From the NCBI GenBank assembly GCA_963575745.1, contig CAUYUJ010010446.1, forward strand, positions 692,089 to 756,088: DNA of 64,000 bases. Reading direction: 5' to 3'. This document shows positions 22,701 through 36,702 of the stretch, piece by piece. Source of the stretch: Prorocentrum cordatum. Taxonomy: Eukaryota > Sar > Dinophyceae > Prorocentrales > Prorocentraceae. The notes under the pieces are model-generated. The model did not search any database and had not been told where the DNA came from. It saw only the letters and a list, made by a program, of their open reading frames with translations. The first letter of the stretch is position 1. Every line of letters starts with the position of its first letter. The position numbers were made by a program, and so were the translations under genes.

Positions 22701-25700
22701 AAGCTATCAGAGCAGCAGATGGAGGCCACGAGGTTCCGCATCCTGCAGCAAGTGGAGGAGATGAAGGCAACTAACGACTCAGAATACCAGGCAGCCTGGA
22801 TGCAGCCAACTGTCCAAAGGGAGGGGGCGGAGCACGACGAGTCCCGGGCAGTGGCAACGGTGCGCGAGGCAGAAAGGCGTCAGCATTTCTACGAGGAAGA
22901 GATCGCACAGCTGCGAAGGCAGAAGGCGGCTCCATTACCTTGCGGGCCTCAGCGAAGTGCTCGACAGACAGTCTCAGAGGACCCTTACGAGTTGCATGGC
23001 AGCATATCTGGTATACCGACTGGCAGCAACTTCAACCAAGAAGTTCATCAGTTCCAGAATGAGGTGGAAAGGCTGCAGGAGCAGGAGAGGCGCGATCGGA
23101 TGGACAACGACGAGTGCATGCGTATCATTGGAAAGCAGTTTACAAACCCGAACCCACCAACACCGCCATCAACGGGTACCCGAATGGTGGATGATATGCT
23201 GGACGCAGAAGAGCAAGCGGAATGGCTGGACAAAATCGAGGACCAGGCGCAGCACAACCAGTTCGAGCAATGGGTCCGCCACGAACACCAGCTCAACGCA
23301 TTCGAGGAGGCGAACGCCCGGCGCCGCGAGGAGGGCACGACTGCCAGAGTTGCCGACGGCGTTGTCCAGCGTTGCGTGCCGCAAACACAATTGGAGCCAA
23401 GCATGCGTGTAGGAGTTCTGCCACCCATCCCTCGTTCCCTTTCATACTGCGCATCAGCCTCCATCTGTACCTGGTGCTGCAGCAGGCAGCGGTATTGGCC
23501 AACTCGAATTTGTCAGGGATGCAGTTGGACGTGCCTCGGGAACGTCGTCAGGACTACCGTCATCGCAAGCCGCAAGCCACTCCGCCCCAGCCTTGGCAGT
23601 GTCACCTATGCATATTGCGGAACCAGCAAGGCGCCGCTCAGCGTGAACATTGCCGAGATAAAGTCCAACCCCCAGGCGTTAGAGCGCAAGTCCCAGGTGC
23701 GAGCTCGGGCGCGCACCCTGGGCAGAACGTCGTCGATGTTCTGTTTGGCGCTAGTTCGCAAGACCCAGGTGCCAACTTCGGCGAACGCCCTGGGCTCGAT
23801 GTCGCCAACGTTTTTAGAATGGAGGGCTGGACCAACTGCCTGAGCATGGAGCTGGTCATGGTGACGGGGGTGGCGATGCGACTCGTCTGTCAGACACGTC
23901 CTGGGCTGGCTCGGGTGAGAGGTTCGTAGCGTGAAGGTGAGTCATACTGGGGACTGCCATCACAGTGCCTGCGAGCTGGAACCCGGCCCTTGGCCATTGC
24001 TAGGACAGGCCAGCACCGCCATGGACGAGGCCGAGCTGGGCAGCGTAGAGCACGGCATCACGGCAGCTGAGGCGCACGAACAGGAGCTTACGCAGGAGCT
24101 ACAAGCCGCCATACAAGCGGAAAGAAGATGTACGTTCAGCAGAGAACCGATACGTTGCCGAACAATGCCAATATGCACTTGGGTATCGGGCAGCACGTTC
24201 CAGGTACGAAGAGCATTGTGAGACAGCCGCAGATTCGCTCGGCATCGAGGGCGAAGAAGCAAGAGAGGCGGCACCAGGATATGATCGAGCGGACAAGCAA
24301 CATGATGCTGCACTACAGGAAGCTGCTGAAGAGGCGGATGATAGTGGTGGTGATGTGGGCCCTCAATTGTTGGACTTGGAAGTTGACGGTCTGGAGCTTA
24401 TTGGGAAGGGCAATGCGACGGAAGGTACTTGCACGCCATCGAGGAAAATGCGGACCGTTCTCTTTGGCGTAAGCAACCTGAATTGGAGTACGGGCGCAAC
24501 TTCTTGCACCCGAGCGCGAAGCCTCTCACAGAAAAGGACCGTACTCGACACGCAGGTACAAGAGGTGGGCATCCCACCTCCCAAGGGAGCTGGAGTCTAC
24601 CTGATGGGGTTCACCATGGTGACGCAGACAAAGCTGTCCAGCCAAGCGGTGCCAGTGCTGGGGCGGACGGAGGGCCGAACCCAGATGACCACGAACACCC
24701 CTGACCTCAGGGTAGGGGCCGCCGTTAGCTCTGGAGACGTCGGCTCCAATGGCAACTTCAGATACCCAGGCACTTCTTGCACCGTCTCTCGCTATTGGAG
24801 ATGGTGCCCATGCTATCTTTGAAGTATCATCGGCCTCTGGGCCAGGTGCCGCTGATGCGTCACACTGCCATGCAGTACTTATTTTTGGCGGTACACCTTC
24901 GAGTACCCCAATCGATGCATCTCGCCGAGAGGCGCTAAGAGCTGCTACCCATCGCTCATGTGCGAAGGAGATCTCTGTGCCACTCAGCGTGGAGAACGAC
25001 AGGATTAAGTGGGTGATTCGTTTGCAGGGGGGCGTTGCGAGCCTGCAGTTGCACCGGCACACGCAGCTCGCGCTCGCCTTCGCCGCAGGCATGCCTGGTC
25101 CTGCGACTGCGGCCTATATTTTCTGCGACGGCTCGTGCTGGGAGGATGAGAGAGCAGTCGAAATCGACCTGGGCAAGTGCGGTGGTGCTTTCTGACGGGC
25201 GCAGCTTCAAGTTCGCTGGTGTTTTTGTTTCAGCGCTTTCGTGGTTGACAGCATCGACTATGAGTTGCTGGACCGCAGATCAACTCGGTAACCACGGAGA
25301 CTGCAGGCTGGTTACGGCCTCTACTGTACGCCACGCAGCTCGATGTGCACCTCCAGGTGGAGATCGCTTGCGCTTGTAAACCTGCAATGGTGCGTGTTTC
25401 ATCTGGGGCTCGGCAGGAAGGGCCCTTTGCGGCTTTGGCTGTCCATGCTCTGGGCCCGTTGCGTCTGACCCATCGCGTGACCCTCGCCCATGCTCATGAC
25501 CATGCTGGGCACCCGCGGAACGAGATGCCAGGCGCCACCGCCAAGCACGCGCGAAGTTCAGCACCACCTCGACTCCCCGACGTTGCACCCCCGATCTTGC
25601 GCCACTTTGCAGCGTGGAGTTGGGCGCCCCTGCTGGGCCCCAGGCACAATGATCTTGAGGCGTGCCGTAAGATGGGGCGCGACGGTTCCGGGTGCCGATA

Positions 25701-28700
25701 GTCTAGGCAGCAGGTTACACCAGGCCAAGTCGACACTGCAGTGTAGCCCAACTGTCAGTCTACGACCTGCGAGCTGCACATGATCGTAGCTACATACACC
25801 GCCCACCGAGCCAATCAGGGAGATGTACCAGCTGCACCTGGCCGACCGCTACGAGGACAGCCACCCCGCCTCCAGTTTCAAGACGCGGAGGGTCATCCTT
25901 GCTGGCTCGCAAGAAGTTCCAGCCCCAACAGAGCCTGCTCTACGCGACGGGCTTCTAGTGCTCAGCTCGGGGGATCAGGGTGTTCTTGGGTGCGCGCTCT
26001 TGGTCAACATGAACCTTCGCTGTGGCGCAGGGCCTCGCGGCGACAAGTTCTTCAAAAAGTCAGGCGCTCGTACGGTGCATTCAGATCCTCGAGTACTTGT
26101 TGTCAGGCTAACGACTTTTGGCATATGTGAATACACAAATATAAATAGTATGTGAATGTTGCTCCACGCGACGGTCGCGAGCGCTTGGCTCATCGACAGT
26201 GGTGGGCGTCACTGGAAGGCTTGTTCTCTCAGTGGCCGACGAGCCTCATCCTCGGGGGCACGAACGCCAAAGTTGGACAGTTCCTTCTGGAAGGTGCTGA
26301 GCATTATGCGGATCGAGTTGGCCACTTCCATCCTCGCTACTGCACGTCAACAAATCACAGCCGACCTGGAACGGCGTTGCGAGACTTGATTGGCAACCAT
26401 GGGCTACATTTGGCTTCGACTTTCTTCGGGCACGAAGGCGGCCACACACATTGCTTGATAGCCAAGACTCTTAGCAACCTCGATCACATTATCACGAAGG
26501 ACGTCTTCAACGGGGCTACCACCAGCTGCTGGGTCGACTACGACGTTGACTCGCTTTGCGATGGAGAAGATCATTACCCTGTCCTGGCACGGCTGCAGCT
26601 CGCGAGCACCAAGACCCCGGCGAAGGTCAAGACTTCCCCGCCGTTGGACACGGGCAAGCTGAGAGATCCCGAACGTTGCGACAAGTGGCGCCGAATTCTT
26701 TCAGCAGCTACTATTCCAGATTGGGCGACGGACGTGAACGGGCACGCGATCATTGCCACCAGCCCCATCACGGCTGCGACGCAAACTTGCCTTGACAAGA
26801 CACGTCTAACATCGATCAAGGGCAACGTTGTGAAGGAGACTACGAGACTGGTACGCCTTTGTCGCTACGTAGCTCGGGCGCGCAGGTGGCTGTCTCATCG
26901 TGCGCCAGCGTCGCCTCCATGGGCCAACCTTTCGGCGCACCTGCAGGGCCCCTTGTTCAACGCAGACCAGCTGCAGTCATGAAATAAGGCAGTTGCGGTG
27001 CTTCGTCTTGCGTGCGAAGCCAAGGTTGCCGACGCCACTGTCACCGACGATGCCCTCCATGCCGCGCTTAATGGTTTCTTGACATCTGCGGCCCAGCTAG
27101 GGCGGAAAAAGGCGTCGACGACGACCGCGCAGCACGCCTGGGAGATATTGCTAGGCAGATGGGCGCTTTTGCAAGGGGCGGAGACACGCGGAATGAGTGG
27201 GGGCTGATGAAGACACGACTGCGCTTCGGAGGTCGGCCTGGACGCGCTGGTCGATGCCCGACGTTGAAGGCCGTTGATGGCACGGATGCTACTACGGCAC
27301 AGGAGGCGGGCACCTAGGTGATCCAGCATTCCGCGGCTATTGGGTTGCAGAGGTACTCGACGACGCAGACCTGGCAGCAGAGCGCACCCAACGCCCTCGC
27401 CATGACCCTGATAAAGTCCGATTGGGTCCGCAGCTGGTGCCCTCCACGGCGCAAGTGCCCGAGCTTTTCTCTCAGGTCAAGCGTCGCAAAGCGAGCGGCA
27501 AGGACGGCATCGATGGGGGATATCCAGAGGGGCTCCCCCAGAGAGACGGCGCGAGTAGACCGCCCTGCCCCCATGAAGACCAGTGTGCATCAGCAGGAAC
27601 CGCTGGTCTGGAAGCGTGGTACAATTTACCCTCTGCATGAGGAATCAGGGAACTACGCGTTGCCCATCTTCTACCGCAGCATACCCCTCAACAGCAGGGC
27701 CAGCAAGTGTTGGCATAGGTTTCTGAGAACACAGGCCAGCTCATATTTGGACATCCTACTGCAGGAGACCCAGCGCGGAGGCAGGCATGGGAAAGGCACA
27801 GCAGCGCTTGCCCAGACCGCCTCTACCTTCCTGAAGGTAGCCCAGCACCAGGGGCGAGGAGCAGTCGTGTATTTCGTCGACCTCGCTTGGGGTTCTATTC
27901 GGTAGCGAGGAGCTTTGTCTCGCCGCTGGCGGAAGACGTGGACGGCGATATTTCATATTTGGAGCGCAACCACGAGCTGCCGCTGAGCATGGTGCCTCTT
28001 TTCTCTTTCATCCTCAATCAGCCAGGTGCCCTGGAAGGGCCGGGCGCATCGCCGCGCTTGCCGGCGCCGTTGGTGGAAGCTCAAAGGGGCGCGCACTTTT
28101 GCGCGGATTCTCTGCCCTCGGCAGCTCGATCTCCTCGAGGCCCTCGACCAGGCTCATCTCCCGCTTTCAGAGGCGGACCCCATTGGAGATGGCGGGGGGC
28201 ATGGCCGACGCTGCCCATCGAGCCATGCTGACGCACGGCTTCGCAATGAACTACGAGCTGCCCAAGCCGGCCATCTTCATCGCACCAGGGCCGAACCGCA
28301 GTCTGGAGCTGAAGCAGAGTCTCGAAGCTAGCGGGCACCTGCTCGTGGACTCCCCGAGGTTTGGCATTCGAGCCCATGTGGCTCGTGAGTGCAAGTGCTT
28401 GGGCGCGATGTTCGATTAGTTCGGGCTGGTGGGGCCAAGGGCGCCCATGGCCATTCGCAAGCAGGTGGCAGCCCTCGGCCCAAGTCGTCGGACGTGCGCA
28501 AAGTTCGGGAAGATATCGTTGCCTGCCAAGACCAATTTAGTTGACGCAGTGGCCAGCGTTCGCCGAATCTACGCGGTGGAAGTTTGGGGGACAGCACCTA
28601 TCACCCTGCTTGAAGGACATCGTATCATGCCATATCGTGATGTCCAAGGCCGACTACATCACAAGCGTTCAGAGCAGCGCTTCACTGACGAAGGCATCCT

Positions 28701-31700
28701 GCGCGACGCTCGACGGGTCCGACTGCAATACGTCATGAGGAAGAAACGCTTGACGCACTTCGGATCGCTGTTCCTAGGAGCGCCGCAGGCTCTTTGGTTT
28801 CTTCTAGGCCAGGTTGCTAGTCTCCCAGGAGCATGGGCGGCACTTTTCCGGCGCGACTTGCAGTGGCTTGCCTCCTTTGACAAAGATGTCAGCAGGGCCC
28901 AATGGGAACTGAGGAGATGGTTCGAGCACGCAGGTGCACACTCAGCCACGTCTCGCAAGGCCGTCAAGCGAGCCTGGAAGATATTCGTGTCTAAAGAGCT
29001 GGAGGCAGGGCAAGTTCGGCAATGGCAAAGGCACCTTCCGCTTGGCTCGTGAAGGCGCGGAGGCGCTGCTATCAGTGGAGGAAAGGTAGGTTTGTTACGA
29101 ATGTGGTTGGAAGACGGAGTCAGCGGCAGCGTGGCGCAAACATCGGTTAGACCACCAGCCCACTGACGGGGCACAACTGGTTGCGCGAGGTACATAGTGC
29201 GGAGCCTGCGGCGTGCAATTTGGTGACAGATCCAACCTGTTTCGACGCCTTCGGCGGACAGGCAATCGCTGCATTGGCTGGCTACTGGCTACTGCAAAAC
29301 GGTGATATGTTGCCCCCCTTGGAGGCTGAGGAACTACGTCAGCATGACCTGACTCGCGAGCGTGACCTGGTACATCGTGGATACAGCTACAGCAGGGTCT
29401 TCCAGCATGCCATAAGAGAGGCGCACTTGGAAGGGAGAGGCGGGCCCCACTACCCGACGGCGCCGCCCAAGGTGGGGGTGGAGCTGGCGCCGCCTGTTCA
29501 TCCCTCAGCGCGTCTCAGAATGGTTTGGTCTTACCCCCCTCAAGTTCTACCATCTCTGCAGCGGTACTTCGGAGCGCGTTGACGTTGGACAGTGGTTTGA
29601 AAGATAAGTGGGCAGGTCGTCCAGATCATGCGGCTCCCCGCCCTTGATGATGAGGATCAAGTACGTCATATGCCTCAGACCTTGGTCGACGCCATCTTGG
29701 ACAACATGAGGCAGGGCAACGTGTTAGCGATAGTCTTGGCGCCAACTATGCGAACGTGGTTGGACTTCGAAGGATGCCCCGGAGTTCAGCGACCACGGCG
29801 CTCTTCAGAGGAACCATGGGGACTACAGCAGCTCGGAGATGATGCTAGGAGGCGTTTATTGGTTGAAAATAATCCGGTGAGATCGTGTTGGGGGGTCTTG
29901 GAGGCAGCCCTGTAGACTGGCGTTCCTGCAGTTTTCTTTGCAGTGGAGCTTGCCTTTTTTCTGCGGATGGTTGGAGCGTTACCACTACTAGCAAATGTTT
30001 TCGGGGAGCAAGTGAAGGAGTATGAATTAGATTTTTGTATGCTGCGGGCCACCGAGATGGAGGCCACCACGGTGATGGCCATCCACGCGCACTTCGAGTC
30101 CGAGCTGGAGCAGCACGCCTCGAAATGTGTCTGCTCATATCATTTCCATGCAGGAGGCTTGGGGCGTGAACTAGGTGACTGGCCCAAGGGCATCTCGCGT
30201 GTGCTGGCACGGACGTTGGCAATTGCTAGCCTTCCCGTGCGCGTGGCTGCAGGCGCTGCGCATGGCAGCACAGGTGCCTCCGCAGACGCGAGCTGGACTC
30301 AGCCCGTGCGAGGAGGCGTGGGGGGGGGGCTTGGGGAGCGTAAGTGGCAGGGGATGAGACAAACCCCGAGCGCCACCCTCAGGCCCCCCTTCCACAGAAG
30401 CGCACCAGCGCGACGAAGGCCCCTTCTTTCCAGGATGTTCAGGATCAGGAAATTCCAGGTTGCTTTCTTGGGATGTGGTCTAGCTGGTGTACTTTGCCTC
30501 AAGCTGCTCCTACAGCTGCCCTACCTCTCTCTTCCACCTTGTCTCTCTGCTGCCTTTCTTGCTTCCGAAGTCCTGTGGTGCCTTGCGCGGGGGCGAATTG
30601 GGCGAGGGCCTGCACGGGTGGCGAAAGTGGCAGCCGAGCTCCACCCCGTTGCGGGCCCCGCCCGACAGTCTCCCCACACTCTTTCCCCATCGTCCAGCTT
30701 GCTTCCTTGTCTCCGCTCGTCGGCGCGGCGATGCCTGTCGAGGAGTGCGTCGAGGTGTCTGCCTCTACACGTTCCTCATCCTGACCAGGGCCACGACCAC
30801 CTCTCCTGGGCCCACCCTCGGTCCTCACCAGGCTCTTGGAAGCTACTTTGACTTTTTGGGGTTCTCACCTTGTCACTGCTGTTGGCCCTGGCCGGGCTGC
30901 TGTACTTGCTGGAGCCCTCGGTCGCTGGGGTCGTCTTCCTGGTGTCCGCGGGCCGCTGTGCTGCCTTGCCTGCCCTGGCGCTCTCGACCACATCACTGGG
31001 GTCCTGTTCGCCAGGGTCTTCTGGGACTTGCCGGGCGCGGCCTCTCGCGATGTTCGCCCGTGTGAGCGATGAGGCGCCATGTTGCCGCGCCCACCTGACG
31101 CTACTAGCGCCCTGGGCGCTCGGCAGCCTGCGCAAGAAAAGGAGAAAGGAGGGAGGAAGGGATGAGGGGTGAGTGCGGAGGGAGGCACGCGGGAGGGAGG
31201 CGGTATGATTATACATTATACCGGGTGGCCTAAAGAGTCGTCCATGGAGAACGACTGCAGTATGCCCGCGCAGCGCTGAGACTGCACCCAACCGGACAAA
31301 TCACGAAGAATTGTGCTGAAGAGCGGGAACTGAGAAAGGAGGGAGGTGACGTGGGGGCACCAAGAAACTGGAAACATATGCCGCTGGACCCACGCATTGA
31401 TCATATAGAGGCCCTTGCTTGATACACATGCGAATGGCTGGCGTACCCAGCCACACGATGGCCGAGCACTGGAAAGGCATGCGGCCACGCGTGTATCCAG
31501 CTCTCGCGTAGGCTGGCCAAGACATGTGCACCCAGCTTCCTGGTACAGGTTCTGTTCTGGATTCCGGGATCTGGCAATCCCCCTGTGGACTTGAGCCCTT
31601 GCGTTGTCCTCGGACTCTTCTTCGTCCTCCTCCTCGCCCTCGTCCGACGGTGGCCTCAGGGCAACTGGAAGCAACCCTACGACCCCTGACACCAACTCCC

Positions 31701-34103
31701 TCCGTTGCTTCCCCCCGCTTCTCAATCGCACTCGCCCCCCATCTCCCCAGCCTTAGATAGGGGGTAGGGACAGATGGTGGGGTCGAAGAATGTTGTTCTG
31801 GACGGCCCGTGGACAAGGAAAGATCAGCCTCCAGCTGGGTTCTCTCCCCCACCCCACCTTGGGATAACCCCCCCTCTACGAAACCCCCGACCATTCCCCA
31901 TCCGCTGGTTAACTCCCAATAACCGTCCAAACCCCCGCTCCGTCAACTTTCGAAATATAAACGTGCGCTGATCATGCCACTAAGTTTGGGAAACCCCGAC
32001 ATTCAAACAACCCGACACTCAGAGCCGTGAGCAAAACCACAACGTCGCGAAAATATTGCGACAATGGGCCCCGAGCCCACCTCTGCGCCTCATGTTGAAA
32101 GCCGGGTCGATCCGTAAGGGCCCCCAGCCACGGCGCCAGAATGTCACGGCGAGACGCCGTGGAGGATGTCAGGGAGCCCGAAAATCCCTCGGCGCCGTGA
32201 TCCCTTCACGACATGAACACTTAGATGTCTCGACCCATTCTCCGGCACCGGCTTTCCTCGAATGCGCCGAAGAGGGTGTCCAGGAAGAGGAAGGTTAGCG
32301 CATCATGACCCGAGGCATGTGCGCGGAAGAGTGGGACCAAGGAACGTATGAGAGAGCGCGCCACGGGAGACAGCGCCACGGGGAGGGGGGTCCCCCCTTT
32401 GCTACCCTAGTCCCCCCCCCCTGGACCTCTTCTGTCGGAAGCCCCCCCGTCCCCCCTTCGACTCCCTTGCCGGAAGCCCTCCCCCCTCCCCGCCCCTTCC
32501 TCCTGCGACCCCTGCAAGCGACGTCCCCCCTCCCTTACCTCCCCAGATGGAAGCCGCCCCCCTCCCCTTTGATTTTGCCCCACGGAAGCTATCCCCCCCC
32601 CTTGAGCCTCCACGGCCAGACCCCCCTACCCCTCCCCCCCTTTCCCCAGCACCCTCTGCAAGCTGCCCGCCCCCCTCTCTTGGACCTCCCGACGAGATCC
32701 CCCTCCCGTTCCCCTCCCCATTCCCCTCCTCTCTTCCGAAATCCGAAATGTAACCCCTCCCCTTCCCTCTCGTAACCGAATGCCCATGATAATCACATCC
32801 AGGTGATAATAACATTCGGGGCTCGGGGGGATAACCAATTTCTCGTCCCAGCGACTCGTATGTACAGAGGTAAGGATGGGATGTTTTCCTCTGGTGGCCT
32901 CGGAACTCGCATGTACGGATGCGAGTCTCTACTTGAGCAATTACGGCCTCGAGACTCTCGGTCCCCAGCACCTCGGCGTTTCGCGTCAGAGGCCTAGAGC
33001 TCGCCCTGTGCTTGGAGGCGTCGCGGAGCGCGCCAAGATCCCCTGATTCGAATAGTAGCGAATCCCACGGCCCTGCCACACGTTCGTGACTTGAGAAAGT
33101 TGGAATGGTGAGAATCCCATAGCCCTGCCACGCGTTCGTTACGACAGCTGAAACGGTGTGAATCTCACATCACTGCCACACGTTCGTGAAAGTGCTGCTC
33201 ATCAACATAAGAAGATAAATAGCAACTTCGATTCGTACTTCCCCGGCGGAAGCGAAGTTCGGCCTCGCCGCCCGTTCACCCGACCAACCGTGCCTTGGCC
33301 CGGGACTGTCAACTCTCAAATCTTAAGGGGGGATAGTTGATTACCTGGGGCGCTCGGTTACCTCCCCAGTCGGAAGCCCCTCCCTACCCCCCCTTCTCCC
33401 CCAGCGACGACGACGCTGGCAGACGATGACGCCAGCCGACGACGACGTCGACGTCGTCGACAACAACGACGACCACGGCGACGACGACGGCGGCGCCAAC
33501 GACGACGGCGACGCCAGCCAACGACGTCGACGACGACGACGGCAACAATCACGACGACGACGACGATGGCGGCGGCGTCGACGACGACACCGGCGACGAC
33601 GACGATGATGGGAACGACGAAACGACGTCGACGACCACGACGACTGCGACGACGCCGACGACGACGCCCGAGGACGACGACGACGCCAGCCGACGACGAC
33701 GACGACGACGGCCGATGACGACGACGACGAAGGCCGACGACGACGACGAAGTCGACGGTCGACGACGACGACGCCGCGCCAGCCGACGACGACGACATCT
33801 ACGACGACGACGACCGCACAGGCCGTAGACGACGACTAATGCCGACGACGACGACGCTGACCGACAACGACGACGACAACGGCGACGACGACGACGCCGA
33901 CGACGTCAGCCGACGACCACGACCACCACGACAACGACGTCGACGACCACGACGGATCCAACGACGCCGACGACGATGACGACGACGCCCAACGACGACG
34001 ACGACAACGACGACGGCAACGACGACGACGACGACGCCCGCGCCCGCCGAGGCCGAAGACGACGACGACGACGCCAGCGAACGTTGACGACGACGACGAT
34101 GAC

Positions 34104-34141
<38 letters not shown>

Positions 34142-36644
34142 TGGCCGACGACGACGACGACGGCGACGACGAGCTACCCACCCTCCCTATGGACCTCTCC
34201 AGCCTGAAGCCCACTCCCTTGCCCCCCACTACCACCCTCCATCTCTGGGCCTGACCATAATCCAAATCCAACAGAATGCTTAGGGACCCATCGGGAGGTT
34301 GATGCAATCCGTCAGGTGTCCTCGATCGTCGACTGTACTCGTCGCGTGGCACCGCAGAGGGCGGGAACAAATAAAAAGCTGCCCTGCTCATAACATGGCA
34401 TCCCTGGGACGTGTCAGCGCAGAGGGGGGCGGAAAACACAGGATTCTCCGCTATTCGTTAAACAACTACACGAAATTGGCTGAAAGCCATACTATCCCGT
34501 TGTTTTCTCCGCGTGGCAACACTGTTGGCTGAAAACTGTCTATTCGACGTGACCCGTCAGGTGGCAACGTAGGGGGGGAGGGGGAACACATTCGATTCTG
34601 CTCCTCCCATCGCATGGCTACCCAGGAGCCAGGCGGCCCGTCATTAATATACGAAATCCTCGAAGCCCTTACCTGAGAAAGCGGAGGAAACGTCTAGGAA
34701 TCGTTTGGAGAAAAGGCTGGGCGCTGTCGTACTCGACTCGGCACATGGCATCGGAAGGGGACGCAAACTGATTTGATCCTGCTCTATGTACGTCACGTAG
34801 CAGCGCCGAGAGGACGAACAACTGCTATTGTATTACATCTGAGAAAACCAACTAGTGGATGATTTGAACATCAATACTATGGATCTTGAGATCGATTGTG
34901 AAATCGATAATGATATCGATCGTGTAATCAACCATGGGGACGGTTGTAAGGTCGATCGTGAGACCGAGAGTGATATCGGTTGAATGATATCGATAGTGAG
35001 ATCGATCGCGCGATCGCTCATGCTATCTCTAGTGAGATCGCTTGTGAGATCGATAGTGAGATCGATTGTGCGATCGATGGTGAGATCGGGGTAATTAATG
35101 AGATCGGTGGTGAGACCGATCGATAAGAAGATCGACCAAACACCCGGGAACCCGGGAACCTCGCCGCCCACCGAAATCGGCCCGGAAACCGGAACTGGGA
35201 ACCTGGGAACCCGGAACCGGGAACCCGGGAACCCAGCGTGCGACCAAGATCGGCGGGAAACTTTCGCCAAATCCTTCAACTTCCGCGAGGACCCCTTCAA
35301 TGCAAGCACTAATTGGGGAATTACGTGCTACGTGGCAACGCCAGGATACGGAACACGTGCAAGCTTGTCTTCGTCAGGAGGCACCACAAGAAACCGAAAC
35401 CAACTATAATTTGTTTCTGCCCGTGGAGTGGTCGCCCACCCGCTCGCCCGCCGACGCGCCCGCCCGTTTGCCCGCCCACCCGATCGCCCGCCCGCCCGCC
35501 CGCCTGCGCGACCGCTCGCCCGCGCGCGAGCTCGCCCGCCTGCGCGCCCGCCAACCCGCCCGCCCGCCCGCCCGCCCACCAGCGCGCCCGCCCGCCCGCA
35601 TATCCGCCCGCTCACCCACCCGCACATCCGCCCGCCCGCGCGACCGCCCGCCCGCTCGCGCGCCCGCCCGCCCACTCCGCTTCCCAGCCGCCCGCCCGTG
35701 CCCCCCCCCACGCCCGCCCGTGCCCCCCCCCACGCCCGCCCGCCACACGACCGCCCGCACGCGTGCCCGCGCGCCCGCCCTCTCGCACGCTAGCGCGCCC
35801 GCCCGCCACCCCGCGCGCAGGCCCGCTCGCGCGACCACCCCCGCCCGCCCGCATGCCCGCCTGCGCGCCCACCCACTCAGCCGCCCGCCCGCCCATGCGG
35901 CCCGTGCGCCCACCCGCTCGCGCGCCCGAGATCCTCAACGAACTCGCGTGGATTCACGATGGAACGCATTCGATCGTGGACCATACTCGTCGCGTGGCGC
36001 AACTAAAGACCACACGAACACCATCCTACTACACTAGTCACGCGGCAACGCTTGGGGGACATAACGCCCTTCTACCATATTCGCCACATGGCAACGCACG
36101 GGGGCGAAAGTAAACAAAGTTCTACTGTACTCGCCTCGTGAAGAACGGGGCGGGAACAAAGAGCACTCACAGGAAAATGCGGAAGGAACGGGATGGGAAT
36201 CAACTAACGTTCCTCTCCGAGTGGCGACGCCGAAGACGGCAATGACTACGCCGACGACGGCAATGACGACGACGACGACGACGCAACGACGACGACGCGC
36301 TACTCCCCCTCCCTATGTACCCCTCCGGCCCGAAGCCCACCCCATTGCCCCCCATTCCGACAATCCAACTCTAGGCATGACAATCATCAACATCCTGTTG
36401 CACCCATCGAAATTCCCAAGGACCCGTCGGAATGTTAATGAAGTCCTTCGGGTGTCCTCGACAGTCGCTTGTGCTCGCCGCGTGGCACCACGGAGGGCGG
36501 ATAACACACCATTCTGCTTTGCCCCAAGTGGAAACGCAGAGAGCGGAAACAACTAGTATGTGTCACTCTGCTCTGCACTGTCGTCAACGCACGACGACGG
36601 CGACGAGGACGAAAACGACGACAGCGGCGACGAGGAGAGTGACA

Positions 36645-36702
<58 letters not shown>

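Larger units (their letters stand above)
20763..29915 (+). mobile_element. LINE-type retroelement with RNase H upstream of the endonuclease
   Basis: Plus-strand order: zinc-binding start (20763), coiled-coil ORF1 region (21.1-23.4 kb), RNase H-like domain (25.08-25.56 kb), AP-type endonuclease (25.82-26.62 kb), reverse transcriptase (27.6-28.8 kb) and C2H2 fingers (29.09-29.28 kb). Frames change several times, and the reverse transcriptase lacks its YxDD segment, so the copy is dead. It sits in antisense orientation inside intron 5 of the J-protein gene. No spliced-leader relic is visible at its 5' side, and no poly-A or simple-repeat tail marks the 3' end, so both boundaries are approximate. 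Confidence 0.75.
34258..36580. repeat. Dispersed degenerate repeat, core TCGCGTGGCAACGCAGGGG
   Basis: At least ten diverged copies of a motif of about 50 bp, TACTCGYCRCGTGGCAACGC followed by a G-rich end and GGGAACAAA, occur near 34333, 34385, 34490, 34545, 34730, 34790, 35326, 35978, 36030, 36083, 36120 and 36475. The copies between 35.98 and 36.16 kb are nearly tandem. A larger block at 34258-34371 recurs at about 36360-36510. Confidence 0.65.

Noticed and set aside
30776-31291. Minus-strand exon ending GACAAG|GTGAG inside intron 5
   Set aside because: A good donor-like site, but no acceptor with matching phase to exons 5 and 6, which already join in phase without it; the plus strand is equally open.
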